A DNA stretch of 64,000 nt, from contig NZ_JBHTJV010000009.1 of assembly GCF_042676045.1 (NCBI RefSeq), positions 434,001 through 498,000 on the forward strand, written 5' to 3'. Below the pieces are notes generated by a model, which saw nothing but the letters and a program-made list of their open reading frames with translations, ran no database searches and had not been told where the DNA came from. The position numbers and the translations under genes are program-made. Each line of letters opens with the position of its first letter. Position 1 is the first letter of the stretch. Of this stretch, positions 34,924 through 43,352 are shown piece after piece. This DNA is from Pseudahrensia aquimaris (lineage in GTDB: Bacteria; Pseudomonadota; Alphaproteobacteria; Rhizobiales; Rhizobiaceae).

Positions 34924-35652
34924 TTACGCTTCGTTGTTGTCTTCCTCACGCCCGGCCTCAGCCTCCGCTGCCGCCAACTCTTCTTCGGTTGGCTCCGGGT
35001 TCACGTCTTCCCACTTTGGCCCGCCCTTGGCGACGCCTACCATTGCAGGGCGCAGCACTCGGTCTGCGATCATGTAACCTTCGGCGACGACCTGACCAAC
35101 GGAGTTATTCGGCAGATCGGGATTTGGCATTTCAAACATCGCCTGGTGGATGTTTGGGTCGAACTTCTCGCCTTCGGGGTTGAACTTCTTCACGCCATTG
35201 GCTTCCAGCGCACGCAGCATTTCGCGCTCGGTCATTTCCACGCCCTCGATCAGCGCCTTGAATTCCTCGGAGCCTTCCGTGCGCTTTTCGACGGGAATGG
35301 CCTGAATGGCTCGTGCGAGGTTGTCGGAGACGTTCAGCATATCGCGGGCAAAGTTTGACACAGCATAAACGCGTGTGTCCTTCACCTCTTTGGCGGTTCG
35401 GCGACGCATGTTCTCCATCTCGGCCACTGCGCGAAGTGCTTTGTCTTTCAACTCTTCGTTCTCAGCGCGAAGATTATCGAGCAGTTTCAGCACCATTTCC
35501 GGATTGCTGCCAATGTTCTTGGCACGAGCGGAGTCGTCCAGTTCTTCTTCCGCGTCGGCAGCGTCAAGTTCAGCCTGCTCTTCAGCAGCCATACGCTCTT
35601 CGTCTGCTTCCAGATCGTCAAAAAAGGCGTCTTCGTCGTTTCTGCCGGTCAT
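34924..35652 (-). CDS. grpE: Nucleotide exchange factor GrpE
   Basis: A 242-residue DnaK co-chaperone. An acidic, disordered N terminus is followed by a long coiled coil (about residues 55-110). The beta-domain contains FDPNIHQAMFEM and the ending VGQVVAEGYMIADRVLRPAMV. It is longer than E. coli GrpE because of an acidic C-terminal tail (EEELAAAEAEAG). It releases ADP from DnaK. It lies 74 bases downstream of hrcA on the same strand, a common pairing of a heat-shock repressor with a chaperone gene. Confidence 0.96.
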   Translation of the reverse strand: MTGRNDEDAFFDDLEADEERMAAEEQAELDAADAEEELDDSARAKNIGSNPEMVLKLLDNLRAENEELKDKALRAVAEMENMRRRTAKEVKDTRVYAVSNFARDMLNVSDNLARAIQAIPVEKRTEGSEEFKALIEGVEMTEREMLRALEANGVKKFNPEGEKFDPNIHQAMFEMPNPDLPNNSVGQVVAEGYMIADRVLRPAMVGVAKGGPKWEDVNPEPTEEELAAAEAEAGREEDNNEA

Positions 35653-35726
35653 GGTTGTCTCTCGTGTTCAGCGCTGACAAATATCACGCGCCGCATATCA
35701 GTGTTTGGGTTTGAAAAATCAAGGCT

Positions 35727-36809
35727 TCAGCCAAGAATCCGGCTCACAACCTGCGCGGTATAATCGACCATAGGCACGATGCGTCCATAGTTGAGGCGGG
35801 TCGGGCCTATCACACCGACCGCACCAACAATGCGCTGGTTGGAATCGCGGTAGGGCGCAACGACTACTGAAGAGCCGGAAAGCGAGAACAGTTTGTTCTC
35901 CGACCCGATGAAGACTTTCACGCCTTCACCTTCTTCTGCGAGGTCCAGCAATTGCATCAAACCCTGTTTGGTCTCCAGCTCATCGAACAATCGCCGAAGG
36001 CGGTCCATGTCTTCCTTGGCTTCCAGATTGTCGATCAGGTTGGAGCGTCCGCGCACGATAAGTTGCGGCATGGCGTTGCTTTCCGCTCCTGCCCAAACGG
36101 CAAGCCCCTGTTCCACCAAGGTTGCGGCCACGCTGTCCAATTCACCCTTTGCCGATTTAAGTTGCTGCGCAATGGCAGCGCGTGCTTCGGAAATCGTGCG
36201 TCCGGCAATGTGGGCGTTGAGATAGTTCGAAGCCTCAATCAGCGTCGACGCGCTTAAACCAGGAGGCAGATCGACAATGCGATTTTCGACAGTCTCGTTT
36301 TCGCCGACAATCACAACCAAAGCCTTAGTGGCCTCCAGCCGCACGAATTCGATGTGTTTCAGCCGAACGTCACTTTTGCCTGCAATCACCAATCCAGCGC
36401 CGGCTGTCAGCCCCGAAAGCAACTGGCTGGCCTCTGTCAGCACAGAATCCACAGTGCGGCTTTGGGCTGCGGCTTTGACCTGAGTTTCGATGCCCTTACG
36501 CTCGCTTGCGGTCAGATTACCGACCTCCATGAACCCGTCGACAAAATACCGCAGTCCCACTTCCGTTGGCAGACGACCGGCAGATATATGGGGTGCGTAG
36601 ATCAAGCCCAAATGTTCAAGATCGGACATAACGTTGCGAATTGTCGCGGGTGAAAGCGACATTTCCAACTGCCGCGCCAAATTTCGCGAGCCAAGCGGCT
36701 CACCCCTGTCGAGATATGTCTCTACGATACGCCGGAAGATCGCTCGGGAGCGATCATCCAGTGTTTCGACGGGTATGCCGCTGTTGGGAGTGTTTGAAAG
36801 GACATTCAT
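35727..36809 (-). CDS. hrcA: Heat-inducible transcription repressor HrcA
   Basis: A 360-residue repressor of class I heat-shock genes. The N-terminal winged helix shows SLSPATIRNVMSDLEHLGLI near residues 50-70, with AGRLPTEVGLRYFVD after it, and the C-terminal domain has VVVAPYRDSNQRIVGAVGVIGPTRLNY. It normally binds CIRCE operators upstream of groESL. I found no CIRCE sequence in its own promoter region. The start at 36809 gives a family-like N terminus. It is divergent from rph. Confidence 0.96.
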   Translation of the reverse strand: MNVLSNTPNSGIPVETLDDRSRAIFRRIVETYLDRGEPLGSRNLARQLEMSLSPATIRNVMSDLEHLGLIYAPHISAGRLPTEVGLRYFVDGFMEVGNLTASERKGIETQVKAAAQSRTVDSVLTEASQLLSGLTAGAGLVIAGKSDVRLKHIEFVRLEATKALVVIVGENETVENRIVDLPPGLSASTLIEASNYLNAHIAGRTISEARAAIAQQLKSAKGELDSVAATLVEQGLAVWAGAESNAMPQLIVRGRSNLIDNLEAKEDMDRLRRLFDELETKQGLMQLLDLAEEGEGVKVFIGSENKLFSLSGSSVVVAPYRDSNQRIVGAVGVIGPTRLNYGRIVPMVDYTAQVVSRILG

Positions 36810-36929
36810 GAGCGCAATATACAAACTCCGCTGCGGCTTCCGCAACTGAATTTCAATGTCGCACTGCATTGCATCGCAGCCATGCGAGCGCTACCAACCG
36901 CTTCAATCATCTGTTGAGAGAAATTTTCC

Positions 36930-37640
36930 ATGCGACCATCCAAACGTGCCCCCGACGAAATGCGTGCCGTCTCCATCGAACGCGGCTTTTCCAAACACGC
37001 CGAGGGCTCCTGCCTGATCAAATTTGGTGACACCCACGTTCTTTGCACCGCCTCGCTGGAAGAGCGTGTGCCACCGTGGTTGCGCGGCGCTGGTAAAGGC
37101 TGGGTCACGGCTGAATACGGCATGTTGCCCCGTTCTACAGGCTCGCGGATGCGCCGTGAGGCGTCTTCTGGCAAGCAATCGGGCCGCACGCAGGAAATTC
37201 AGCGTCTGATCGGTCGTTCGCTTCGCGCTGTTGTCGATATGGAAGCCTTGGGCGAACGCCAGATTTCACTCGATTGCGATGTGATCCAGGCCGATGGCGG
37301 CACACGCACAGCCTCGATCACGGGAGCCTATATTGCACTGAAGGAATGTCTCGATTGGATGCAGGCCCGCTCAATGGTCGGCGGAAATGTGCTTAAGGAC
37401 AACGTCGCGGCCATTTCCTGCGGAATCTACGAGGGCACGCCTGTTCTTGATCTTGACTACGACGAGGATTCCGAGGCCGAAACAGATGCGAATTTCGTGA
37501 TGACCGGCTCCGGCGGCATCGTGGAAATTCAAGGCACGGCCGAAGCTGATCCATTCACCGAAGAGCAGTTTTCCGAACTAATGCGCTTGGCCAAAAAGGG
37601 CATCAAGGAGCTCGTCGATCTCCAGAACCTGTCCGCCTGA
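36930..37640 (+). CDS. rph: Ribonuclease PH
   Basis: A 236-residue phosphorolytic 3' exoribonuclease that trims tRNA precursors. The N terminus MRPSKRAPDEMRAVS, the RSLRAVVDMEALGERQISLDCDV region that binds phosphate and RNA, and ADGGTRTASITGAYIAL are all diagnostic. Length is normal. It is divergent from hrcA with 120 bases between the starts, and rdgB starts 13 bases downstream. Confidence 0.97.
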   Translation: MRPSKRAPDEMRAVSIERGFSKHAEGSCLIKFGDTHVLCTASLEERVPPWLRGAGKGWVTAEYGMLPRSTGSRMRREASSGKQSGRTQEIQRLIGRSLRAVVDMEALGERQISLDCDVIQADGGTRTASITGAYIALKECLDWMQARSMVGGNVLKDNVAAISCGIYEGTPVLDLDYDEDSEAETDANFVMTGSGGIVEIQGTAEADPFTEEQFSELMRLAKKGIKELVDLQNLSA

Positions 37641-37652
37641 GGAACCCGTACC

Positions 37653-38315
37653 GTGCGCAAACTGGAAACCCGTGAGATCATTGTCGCCACGCACAATGAC
37701 GGCAAGCTGCGCGAAATCCGCCAGCTTCTGGAGCCTTACGGCTTCAAGATCACGTCAGCAGGCGAACAAGACCTGCCGGAGCCAGAAGAAAACGGCACCA
37801 CGTTTGAAGAAAACGCTTTCACCAAAGCGTGGGCCGCTGCCTCGGCCACTGGCATGGTCGCGCTCTCCGATGACAGCGGCCTGAGTGTTGATACGCTTGG
37901 TGGCGCGCCGGGTGTCTACACTGCGGATTGGGCGGAAAAGGACGATGGTTCGGGCCGCGATTTCATGATGGCGATGGAAAAGGTTGAAGCCGCGCTTGCG
38001 GAGAAAGCGGCCACCAAACCCGCCGAACGCAAAGCGCAGTTCAATGCGGTTCTGTGCTTGTGCTGGCCCGATGGCCATGCGGAATATTTTAAGGGCATCG
38101 CGCCGGGTGTTCTCGTATGGCCCCCACGGGGGGACGATGGTTTCGGCTACGATCCGGTTTTTCTGCCAGACGGCCACAAGCGCACATTTGGTGAAATGAC
38201 AGCGGAAGAAAAACACTCCTGGACACCGGGCCAAAAGGAAGAGCCTCTGTCCCACCGCGCCCGCGCCTTCGCCAAACTTGCCAATGCCCTTCTGCCCGAC
38301 ACGTTGCCGTCATGA
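37653..38315 (+). CDS. rdgB: XTP/dITP diphosphatase RdgB
   Basis: A 220-residue Ham1-type house-cleaning pyrophosphatase that removes ITP, dITP and XTP. The start region IIVATHNDGKLREI, the catalytic LSDDSGLSVDTLGGAPGVY and the closing LSHRARAFAKL are typical. The start is GTG at 37653. Its stop overlaps the hemW ATG by four bases, so the rph-rdgB-hemW run is one transcript. Confidence 0.95.
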   Translation: MRKLETREIIVATHNDGKLREIRQLLEPYGFKITSAGEQDLPEPEENGTTFEENAFTKAWAAASATGMVALSDDSGLSVDTLGGAPGVYTADWAEKDDGSGRDFMMAMEKVEAALAEKAATKPAERKAQFNAVLCLCWPDGHAEYFKGIAPGVLVWPPRGDDGFGYDPVFLPDGHKRTFGEMTAEEKHSWTPGQKEEPLSHRARAFAKLANALLPDTLPS

Positions 38316-39481
38316 GCGCGATTAACGGCGATGATGGCACGCCCGGTTTCGGCATTTACGTCCATTGGCCGTTTTGTGCCGCCAAATGCCCCTATTGCGA
38401 CTTCAATTCCCATGTCCGGCACAAGCCGATCAACCAGAGCGATTATGCCGACGCTTTCGAGCGCGAAATCGCTCATATGGCGGCGCGGCAACCGGGCAAG
38501 AGCGTCACCAGCGTGTTCTTCGGCGGCGGCACGCCATCACTGATGGAGCCGGAGACGGTTGACCGCGTGTTGAAGGCCATTCGCGGCGCTTGGACGGTTG
38601 AGGGCGACATAGAAATTACGCTTGAAGCCAACCCAACCAGTGTCGATGCAGCGCGCTTTGAGGGCTACCGCAAGGCTGGCGTGAACCGCGTCTCCCTGGG
38701 TGTGCAATCGCTGGACGATGAGCAATTGAAATTCCTCGGTCGCCTGCACAGTGCTGACGAAGCCCGCAAGGCGATCCGCCTCGCCCGCGATCTGTTTCCG
38801 CGCATGTCGTTTGATCTTATCTATGCACGGCCCAGCCAAACAGCCGAGGGTTGGCAGCGCGAACTGGAAGAAGCGATTGAACTTTCCGCCGATCACCTGT
38901 CGCTCTATCAACTGACCATCGAGCAGGGCACGCCGTTCTACGATCTGCACAAGCGCGGAAAACTATCCGTGCCGGATGCCGACCGTGCCGCCGATCTTTA
39001 CGAACTGACACAGGACATCACAGAAGCCCACGGCCTGCCGTCTTATGAGATCTCGAATCACGCCAAGCCCGGCTATGAAAGCCGCCACAACCTCACCTAT
39101 TGGCGCTTTGGCACCTGGGCAGGCATCGGCCCCGGCGCTCACGGTCGGCTGGACATGAACGATGGCCGCCACGCGCTTTCCAACGAGCGCAACCCCGAAA
39201 AATGGCTGGAGCGGGTGTCCGAACACGGCCACGGGGCGATTGCGGACGATCTATTGGAACACGAAGATGTGGGCGACGAATATCTGCTCATGGGCCTTCG
39301 GCTCAAAGAAGGATTGGACCTTGGCCGATACGAGGATTTCGCGGGTCACTATCTCGATGGTGGCCGCATCGCTGATCTGATCGAATACGGCATGATCGAA
39401 CCCATGCCCGGCGACCGCATCCGCGCCACGCCGCAAGGCGCGCTGGTGCTCGATGCCGTTATCGCCGATCTGGCGGGATAG
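38312..39481 (+). CDS. hemW: Radical SAM heme chaperone HemW
   Basis: A 389-residue radical SAM protein related to coproporphyrinogen dehydrogenase HemN. The cluster motif is CAAKCPYCDF near residue 24, followed by FFGGGTPSL. The extra cysteine needed for true HemN activity sits elsewhere, and family members of this length bind heme and deliver it to respiratory proteins. The ATG overlaps the rdgB stop. The rph-rdgB-hemW order is standard for Rhizobiales. Confidence 0.94.
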   Translation: MSAINGDDGTPGFGIYVHWPFCAAKCPYCDFNSHVRHKPINQSDYADAFEREIAHMAARQPGKSVTSVFFGGGTPSLMEPETVDRVLKAIRGAWTVEGDIEITLEANPTSVDAARFEGYRKAGVNRVSLGVQSLDDEQLKFLGRLHSADEARKAIRLARDLFPRMSFDLIYARPSQTAEGWQRELEEAIELSADHLSLYQLTIEQGTPFYDLHKRGKLSVPDADRAADLYELTQDITEAHGLPSYEISNHAKPGYESRHNLTYWRFGTWAGIGPGAHGRLDMNDGRHALSNERNPEKWLERVSEHGHGAIADDLLEHEDVGDEYLLMGLRLKEGLDLGRYEDFAGHYLDGGRIADLIEYGMIEPMPGDRIRATPQGALVLDAVIADLAG

Positions 39482-39493
39482 GCGGCAAGCGCG

Positions 39494-40381
39494 ATGGCTC
39501 CATCTTTCACCATCCGCTCACAGGTCTTTTCCGCGCCCGCTCTGCCGCCAGCGCTCTATCTGGTTTCAACCCCTATCGGTAATCTCGGCGACATCACCAT
39601 TCGCGCATTGGAAACGCTCGCCGCCTGTGATGTGATCGCCTGCGAAGACACCCGCACCAGTGGCGTTTTGCTGTCACGCTATGGCATTGACCGCCCCAAA
39701 ATTTCCTACACCGAACACAATGCCGACGCCCGTGGCGCTGAATTGCTGCGCCGCATTGAGAGCGGCGAAAGCGTCGCCTTGATTTCCGATGCCGGCACGC
39801 CGCTGGTCAGCGATCCGGGGTTCCGGCTGGTGCGGGAAGCTGCAGAGCATGGCATCACCGTCGTTCCCATTCCGGGAGCAAACGCGCCAGTGACAGGCCT
39901 TGTCGGCAGCGGTCTGTCGGCCGCATCGTTCTGTTTCGCAGGCTTCCTGCCGCCCAAATCGAAGGCCCGCCAGAAGGCATTCGAGCAATGCCTGAACACG
40001 TCCACAACGACCTTGTTTTTCGAAGCTCCGACCCGCATCGCTTCTGCCCTGAAAGACGCTGTCGCCACTTTGGGCGAAGACCGGCCCGCCTGCGTGGCGC
40101 GGGAATTGACCAAAATGCACGAAACGTTCCACCGCGGGACGCTCGCGGAACTGGCCGATGAATTCGCCGCGATGGAGCGCGTGCGCGGTGAAATCGTGCT
40201 CATCATCGAAGGCGCAGAAGCGCAAGAAGCGAGCGGAGCGGATATCGACGAACTTCTGATCGAGGCTCTCGCAACCATGAAAACCAAGGACGCCGCCAAC
40301 CACGTTGCCGCCCAGACAGGACAATCCAAGCAGGAAATCTACCGCCGCGCCTTGGCGCTAAAGGGTGGTGGCGATGCTTGA
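39494..40381 (+). CDS. rsmI: 16S rRNA (cytidine(1402)-2'-O)-methyltransferase RsmI
   Basis: A 295-residue tetrapyrrole-methylase-fold enzyme. ALYLVSTPIGNLGDITIRALE, ACEDTRTSGVLL and ISDAGTPLVSDPG are RsmI signatures; the last binds S-adenosylmethionine. It methylates the ribose of C1402 in the decoding site of 16S rRNA. It starts 12 bases after hemW, and its 3' end overlaps the YraN gene by eight bases. Confidence 0.96.
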   Translation: MAPSFTIRSQVFSAPALPPALYLVSTPIGNLGDITIRALETLAACDVIACEDTRTSGVLLSRYGIDRPKISYTEHNADARGAELLRRIESGESVALISDAGTPLVSDPGFRLVREAAEHGITVVPIPGANAPVTGLVGSGLSAASFCFAGFLPPKSKARQKAFEQCLNTSTTTLFFEAPTRIASALKDAVATLGEDRPACVARELTKMHETFHRGTLAELADEFAAMERVRGEIVLIIEGAEAQEASGADIDELLIEALATMKTKDAANHVAAQTGQSKQEIYRRALALKGGGDA

Positions 40382-40727
40382 GAAAAAGCAGGCCGCCTAC
40401 AAACGCGGCGTCGTGGCCGAAGACCAAGCCGCCCGTTTCCTGAGTTCGCACGGCTGGGAAATACTGGAGACGCGCTACAAGACCAAAGCGGGTGAGGTTG
40501 ATCTCATCGCGCTCAAAGACAGTTTGGTGATCTTCGTTGAAGTCAAAGCCCGCGCCAATACAGTCTCGGCGCTCGAAAGCGTTTCTGCAAAATCGAAAGC
40601 GCGGATCAAGGCCGCCGGTCAGGGATGGCTGTTGCAGCAAGAAGACCACGCAAGGCTTTCATGGCGCTGCGATCTCATAGCTATCGTACCGAACGAACCG
40701 CCCGTTCACATCGAAGGCGCGTGGTAG
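40374..40727 (+). CDS. YraN family protein (UPF0102)
   Basis: A 117-residue endonuclease-like protein. GEVDLIALKDSLVIFVEVKAR carries the E, D and ExK pattern of the restriction-endonuclease fold, but no activity is established for the family. The usual partner position beside rsmI supports the identity. I favour the ATG at 40374, with AAGGG upstream; two GTG codons at 40365-40370 are alternatives. gshB follows 80 bases later. Confidence 0.92.
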   Translation: MLEKKQAAYKRGVVAEDQAARFLSSHGWEILETRYKTKAGEVDLIALKDSLVIFVEVKARANTVSALESVSAKSKARIKAAGQGWLLQQEDHARLSWRCDLIAIVPNEPPVHIEGAW

Positions 40728-40807
40728 GGGAAGGCGCGTGGTAGAGGCTTCCAATTGCGCTCGCTCCTTTCTACATAGGCACAAACGATCAAACGAAAGC
40801 CGAAAGC

Positions 40808-41749
40808 ATGGCGCTGCGCGTTGCGGTCCAGATGGACCATATTTCCTCCATTGATATTGGTGGTGATTCCACCTTCGCCCTGATGCTGGAAGCGCAGGCG
40901 CGGGGGCATCATCTTTTCCACTACGAGGTGCAAGACCTCTCCATGCGCGATGGCGAGGTGTTCGCATGGGGCGAGGATGTGAAAGTCTCCGACACCAAGG
41001 GCAAGCACTTCGAAATGGGCGAGCGCCAACGCGTTGATCTGCGCGATGTTGACGTCGTGCTGATGCGCCAGGATCCGCCGTTTCACATGGGATACATCAC
41101 CGCCACCCATTTGCTGGAGCGCGTGCACCCCGATACGCTGGTCGCCAACAACCCAGCAGAAGTGCGCAACGCGCCGGAAAAGATTTTCGTCACCGAATTT
41201 CCCGATCTGATGCCCGAAACGCTGATCACCCGCTCGCGCACGGAAATCCGCAAGTTCCGCGATGAATATAAAGACATCATCATCAAGCCGCTTTACGGCA
41301 ATGGCGGCGCAGGCGTTTTCCGGATCCAGCCGGGTGACCAGAACCTCTCGTCGCTGCTGGAAATGTTTGAAATGACGTGGCCCGAGCCGTTCATCGCTCA
41401 GCGCTACATGAAAGAGGTCCGTGCCGGTGATAAGCGCATCATCCTGATTGACGGCGAGCCCGTCGGCGCGATCAACCGCGTGCCGGGCGAAGACGAAGCC
41501 CGCTCCAACATGCATGTGGGCGGCCGCGCGGAGGCCGTTGCCATCACCGACCGCGAGCGTGAAATCTGCGCCGCCATCGGCCCGGAGCTAAAGCGCCGCG
41601 GCTTTATCTTCGTCGGCATTGATGTGATCGGCGACTACATGACCGAAATCAACGTCACATCCCCCACCGGCATCCGCGAAGTGAAGAAATTCGGTGGCGC
41701 AGACATCGCCGCATTGTTCTGGGACGCGGTGGAAGCCAAACGCGCCTAG
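40808..41749 (+). CDS. gshB: Glutathione synthetase
   Basis: A 313-residue ATP-grasp ligase that joins gamma-glutamylcysteine and glycine. MDHISSIDIGGDSTFALMLEAQ, VLMRQDPPFHMGYI and IIKPLYGNGGAGVFRI (ATP-binding loop), then INVTSPTGIREV near the end, match bacterial GshB. Its TAG shares the palindrome CTAG (41746-41749) with the stop of the convergent phosphatase gene, so the two reading frames overlap by four bases. Confidence 0.97.
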   Translation: MALRVAVQMDHISSIDIGGDSTFALMLEAQARGHHLFHYEVQDLSMRDGEVFAWGEDVKVSDTKGKHFEMGERQRVDLRDVDVVLMRQDPPFHMGYITATHLLERVHPDTLVANNPAEVRNAPEKIFVTEFPDLMPETLITRSRTEIRKFRDEYKDIIIKPLYGNGGAGVFRIQPGDQNLSSLLEMFEMTWPEPFIAQRYMKEVRAGDKRIILIDGEPVGAINRVPGEDEARSNMHVGGRAEAVAITDREREICAAIGPELKRRGFIFVGIDVIGDYMTEINVTSPTGIREVKKFGGADIAALFWDAVEAKRA

Positions 41750-42288
41750 CGCGGGGCGATCATACCCACCAGCTCAAGTTCCCCGTCTACTACACGCACC
41801 ATGATGATTTCACCGGAGCGGGGCACCACGTTGGTTAGTGCGGTGATGTTGACCTGATGGGTGACCAGCATTGCGGTTGTGCCAGCGGGCAGGGCTTTGA
41901 GCTTCTCAAGAGTCTCGCGCGTCTGTTCCGGCTCACGCGACCGATTGCCGAAAAAGCTATTGAGTGACGGCCAGTCCTGAGGCTCGCCTAAATCCAGCAA
42001 CTGCGCCGTCTCGCGGCAGCGGCACCATTGGGATGTGGCGACCAGATCAATTTCCACACCCGCATCGCGCAGCATCTTACCCGTCGCGCGCGCCTGTTCG
42101 CGTCCGGCGTCCGAAAGATTTCGCTGGGTGGAGCAATCGTTGAGCGTGAAATTGGATGGGTCACCGCCACCCGGCGCGATGGCGTGGCGCATGAGCAGGA
42201 TCACCCCATCCTGCTTGGCAAGATCAAGGCTGTTGGCGTGGGCAAACGTGCTGAACAGCAGCGCGAAAAACAAAGTGAGTATTTTCAT
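41746..42288 (-). CDS. Exported histidine phosphatase family protein
   Basis: A 180-residue protein with a signal peptide (MKILTLFFALLFSTFAHA, cleavage expected after residue 18). It has the phosphoglycerate-mutase-like catalytic motif LLMRHA (Arg34, His35) and the second histidine in AMLVTHQVN. The WCRCRETAQLL segment is typical of this small periplasmic subgroup. The substrate is unknown; some relatives act on lipid or sugar phosphates. It has 48 bases to the upstream DMT transporter gene on the same strand. Confidence 0.87.
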   Translation of the reverse strand: MKILTLFFALLFSTFAHANSLDLAKQDGVILLMRHAIAPGGGDPSNFTLNDCSTQRNLSDAGREQARATGKMLRDAGVEIDLVATSQWCRCRETAQLLDLGEPQDWPSLNSFFGNRSREPEQTRETLEKLKALPAGTTAMLVTHQVNITALTNVVPRSGEIIMVRVVDGELELVGMIAPR

Positions 42289-42336
42289 AAGTTGTTGTTT
42301 GCCTGCATCGACGATTTTAGGCGAGATGGCACCTTG

Positions 42337-43194
42337 TCACCCTTTCCAAGAGGCGATGACCGCTCCCAACGTCACCAACAGTGCCGCCGCTGCCACATGC
42401 CATGTGAAAGCGCCAAATCCGGCCAACAGCAGCGCGATGGTGGAAAGCACCGGCGCGGCATAGCTGGCGGAGCCAAGCAGCTGGATGTTGCCGCGCTTCA
42501 CCCCGATATCCCAAATGTAAAATGCTAGACCCACCGGCCCCAGTCCCAGCCCCAAAGTCGCCATCCACTGCAAGGGCGTCGTTGGCCATTGCGTCGTTTC
42601 CAGCCCGAAATGAGCAAACGTTGCGAGCACTGCTGCGACCGCGCAAAAGCCGGTCACCGCCGCGCTCGGCACTTCTGCAAAACGCCGTGAAAGCACCGAA
42701 TAAGAAGACCACGTGAGCGCACAAGCCGCCGCCATTGCGTAGCCGAATGTATGCGCCGGATCGAGCGCGAGGCCTGCGCCCTTCGTCACGATGAGATAAG
42801 CGCCAGAAAGCCCGACCAAACCGCCGATTACATGCCGCGTCAACAGCCGCTCCCCCGGCAACAGGGCTGAGAACAGAATGATAAGCAGTGGCCAAAGATA
42901 AGCAATCAAACCTGCTTCCACCGGCGGCGCGTTGCGCAGGGCTGTGAAGTAGAAAAAGTGATAGCCGAACAGGCCGCCCACACCGAGCAACCACACCGGC
43001 CAAGGCTGGCGCAGAGGCGCAAACCCCGCACCCGACTGCACCAGCGCCACCGCGCCGATTATTGTCGCTATCGCGAAACAGATGGCGGTCAATTGGAACG
43101 GCGGAACATCGCCACTCATCGCCGTAAGAAGAGCCAGAAGTGACCACAGCAAAATTGCCCCAATGCCGAACAGGGTTGCGCGCAATTCGCTCAT
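42337..43194 (-). CDS. DMT superfamily transporter (EamA/YddG type)
   Basis: A 285-residue inner-membrane protein with about ten hydrophobic helices in two EamA repeats. The opening MSELRATLFGIGAILLWSLLALL and the central GYHFFYFTALRNAPPVEAGLIAYLWPLL resemble YddG-like aromatic or small-metabolite exporters. The start at 43194 is chosen over an in-frame ATG at 43251, which would add 19 polar residues. It is divergent from comM. The substrate cannot be told. Confidence 0.87.
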   Translation of the reverse strand: MSELRATLFGIGAILLWSLLALLTAMSGDVPPFQLTAICFAIATIIGAVALVQSGAGFAPLRQPWPVWLLGVGGLFGYHFFYFTALRNAPPVEAGLIAYLWPLLIILFSALLPGERLLTRHVIGGLVGLSGAYLIVTKGAGLALDPAHTFGYAMAAACALTWSSYSVLSRRFAEVPSAAVTGFCAVAAVLATFAHFGLETTQWPTTPLQWMATLGLGLGPVGLAFYIWDIGVKRGNIQLLGSASYAAPVLSTIALLLAGFGAFTWHVAAAALLVTLGAVIASWKG

Positions 43195-43263
43195 GTTGGG
43201 GCGCCTTGATTCACATCGCCGATGGCATACCGCAGAAGGAACTTTATGCACACTGGCAAATTT

Positions 43264-43278
43264 GTTCTATTTTTGTTC
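43264..43278 (+). promoter_or_regulatory. LexA (SOS) box upstream of comM
   Basis: The sequence is GTTC, seven bases, GTTC: the direct-repeat operator used by LexA in alphaproteobacteria. It ends exactly one base before the -35 hexamer of the comM promoter, a position from which bound LexA would block polymerase. comM is a known member of the alphaproteobacterial SOS regulon, which supports the call. Confidence 0.75.
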
Positions 43279-43308
43279 TTGACGAATTGAAATCCATGCA
43301 TCTAGCAT
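43279..43308 (+). promoter_or_regulatory. Sigma-70-type promoter for comM
   Basis: TTGACG (43279-43284), an 18-base spacer and TAGCAT (43303-43308) lie 45 bases before the comM ATG in an AT-rich stretch. The LexA box abuts the -35 element. Confidence 0.6.
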
Positions 43309-43352
43309 AGGCGTAGCAAAGCTGCGCAGTGTGGCTGGCAGAAAGTAACGTC

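Noticed and set aside
36810..36929. Search for a CIRCE operator between hrcA and rph
   Set aside because: No TTAGCACTC-N9-GAGTGCTAA-like sequence is visible, so self-regulation of hrcA by CIRCE is not supported here.
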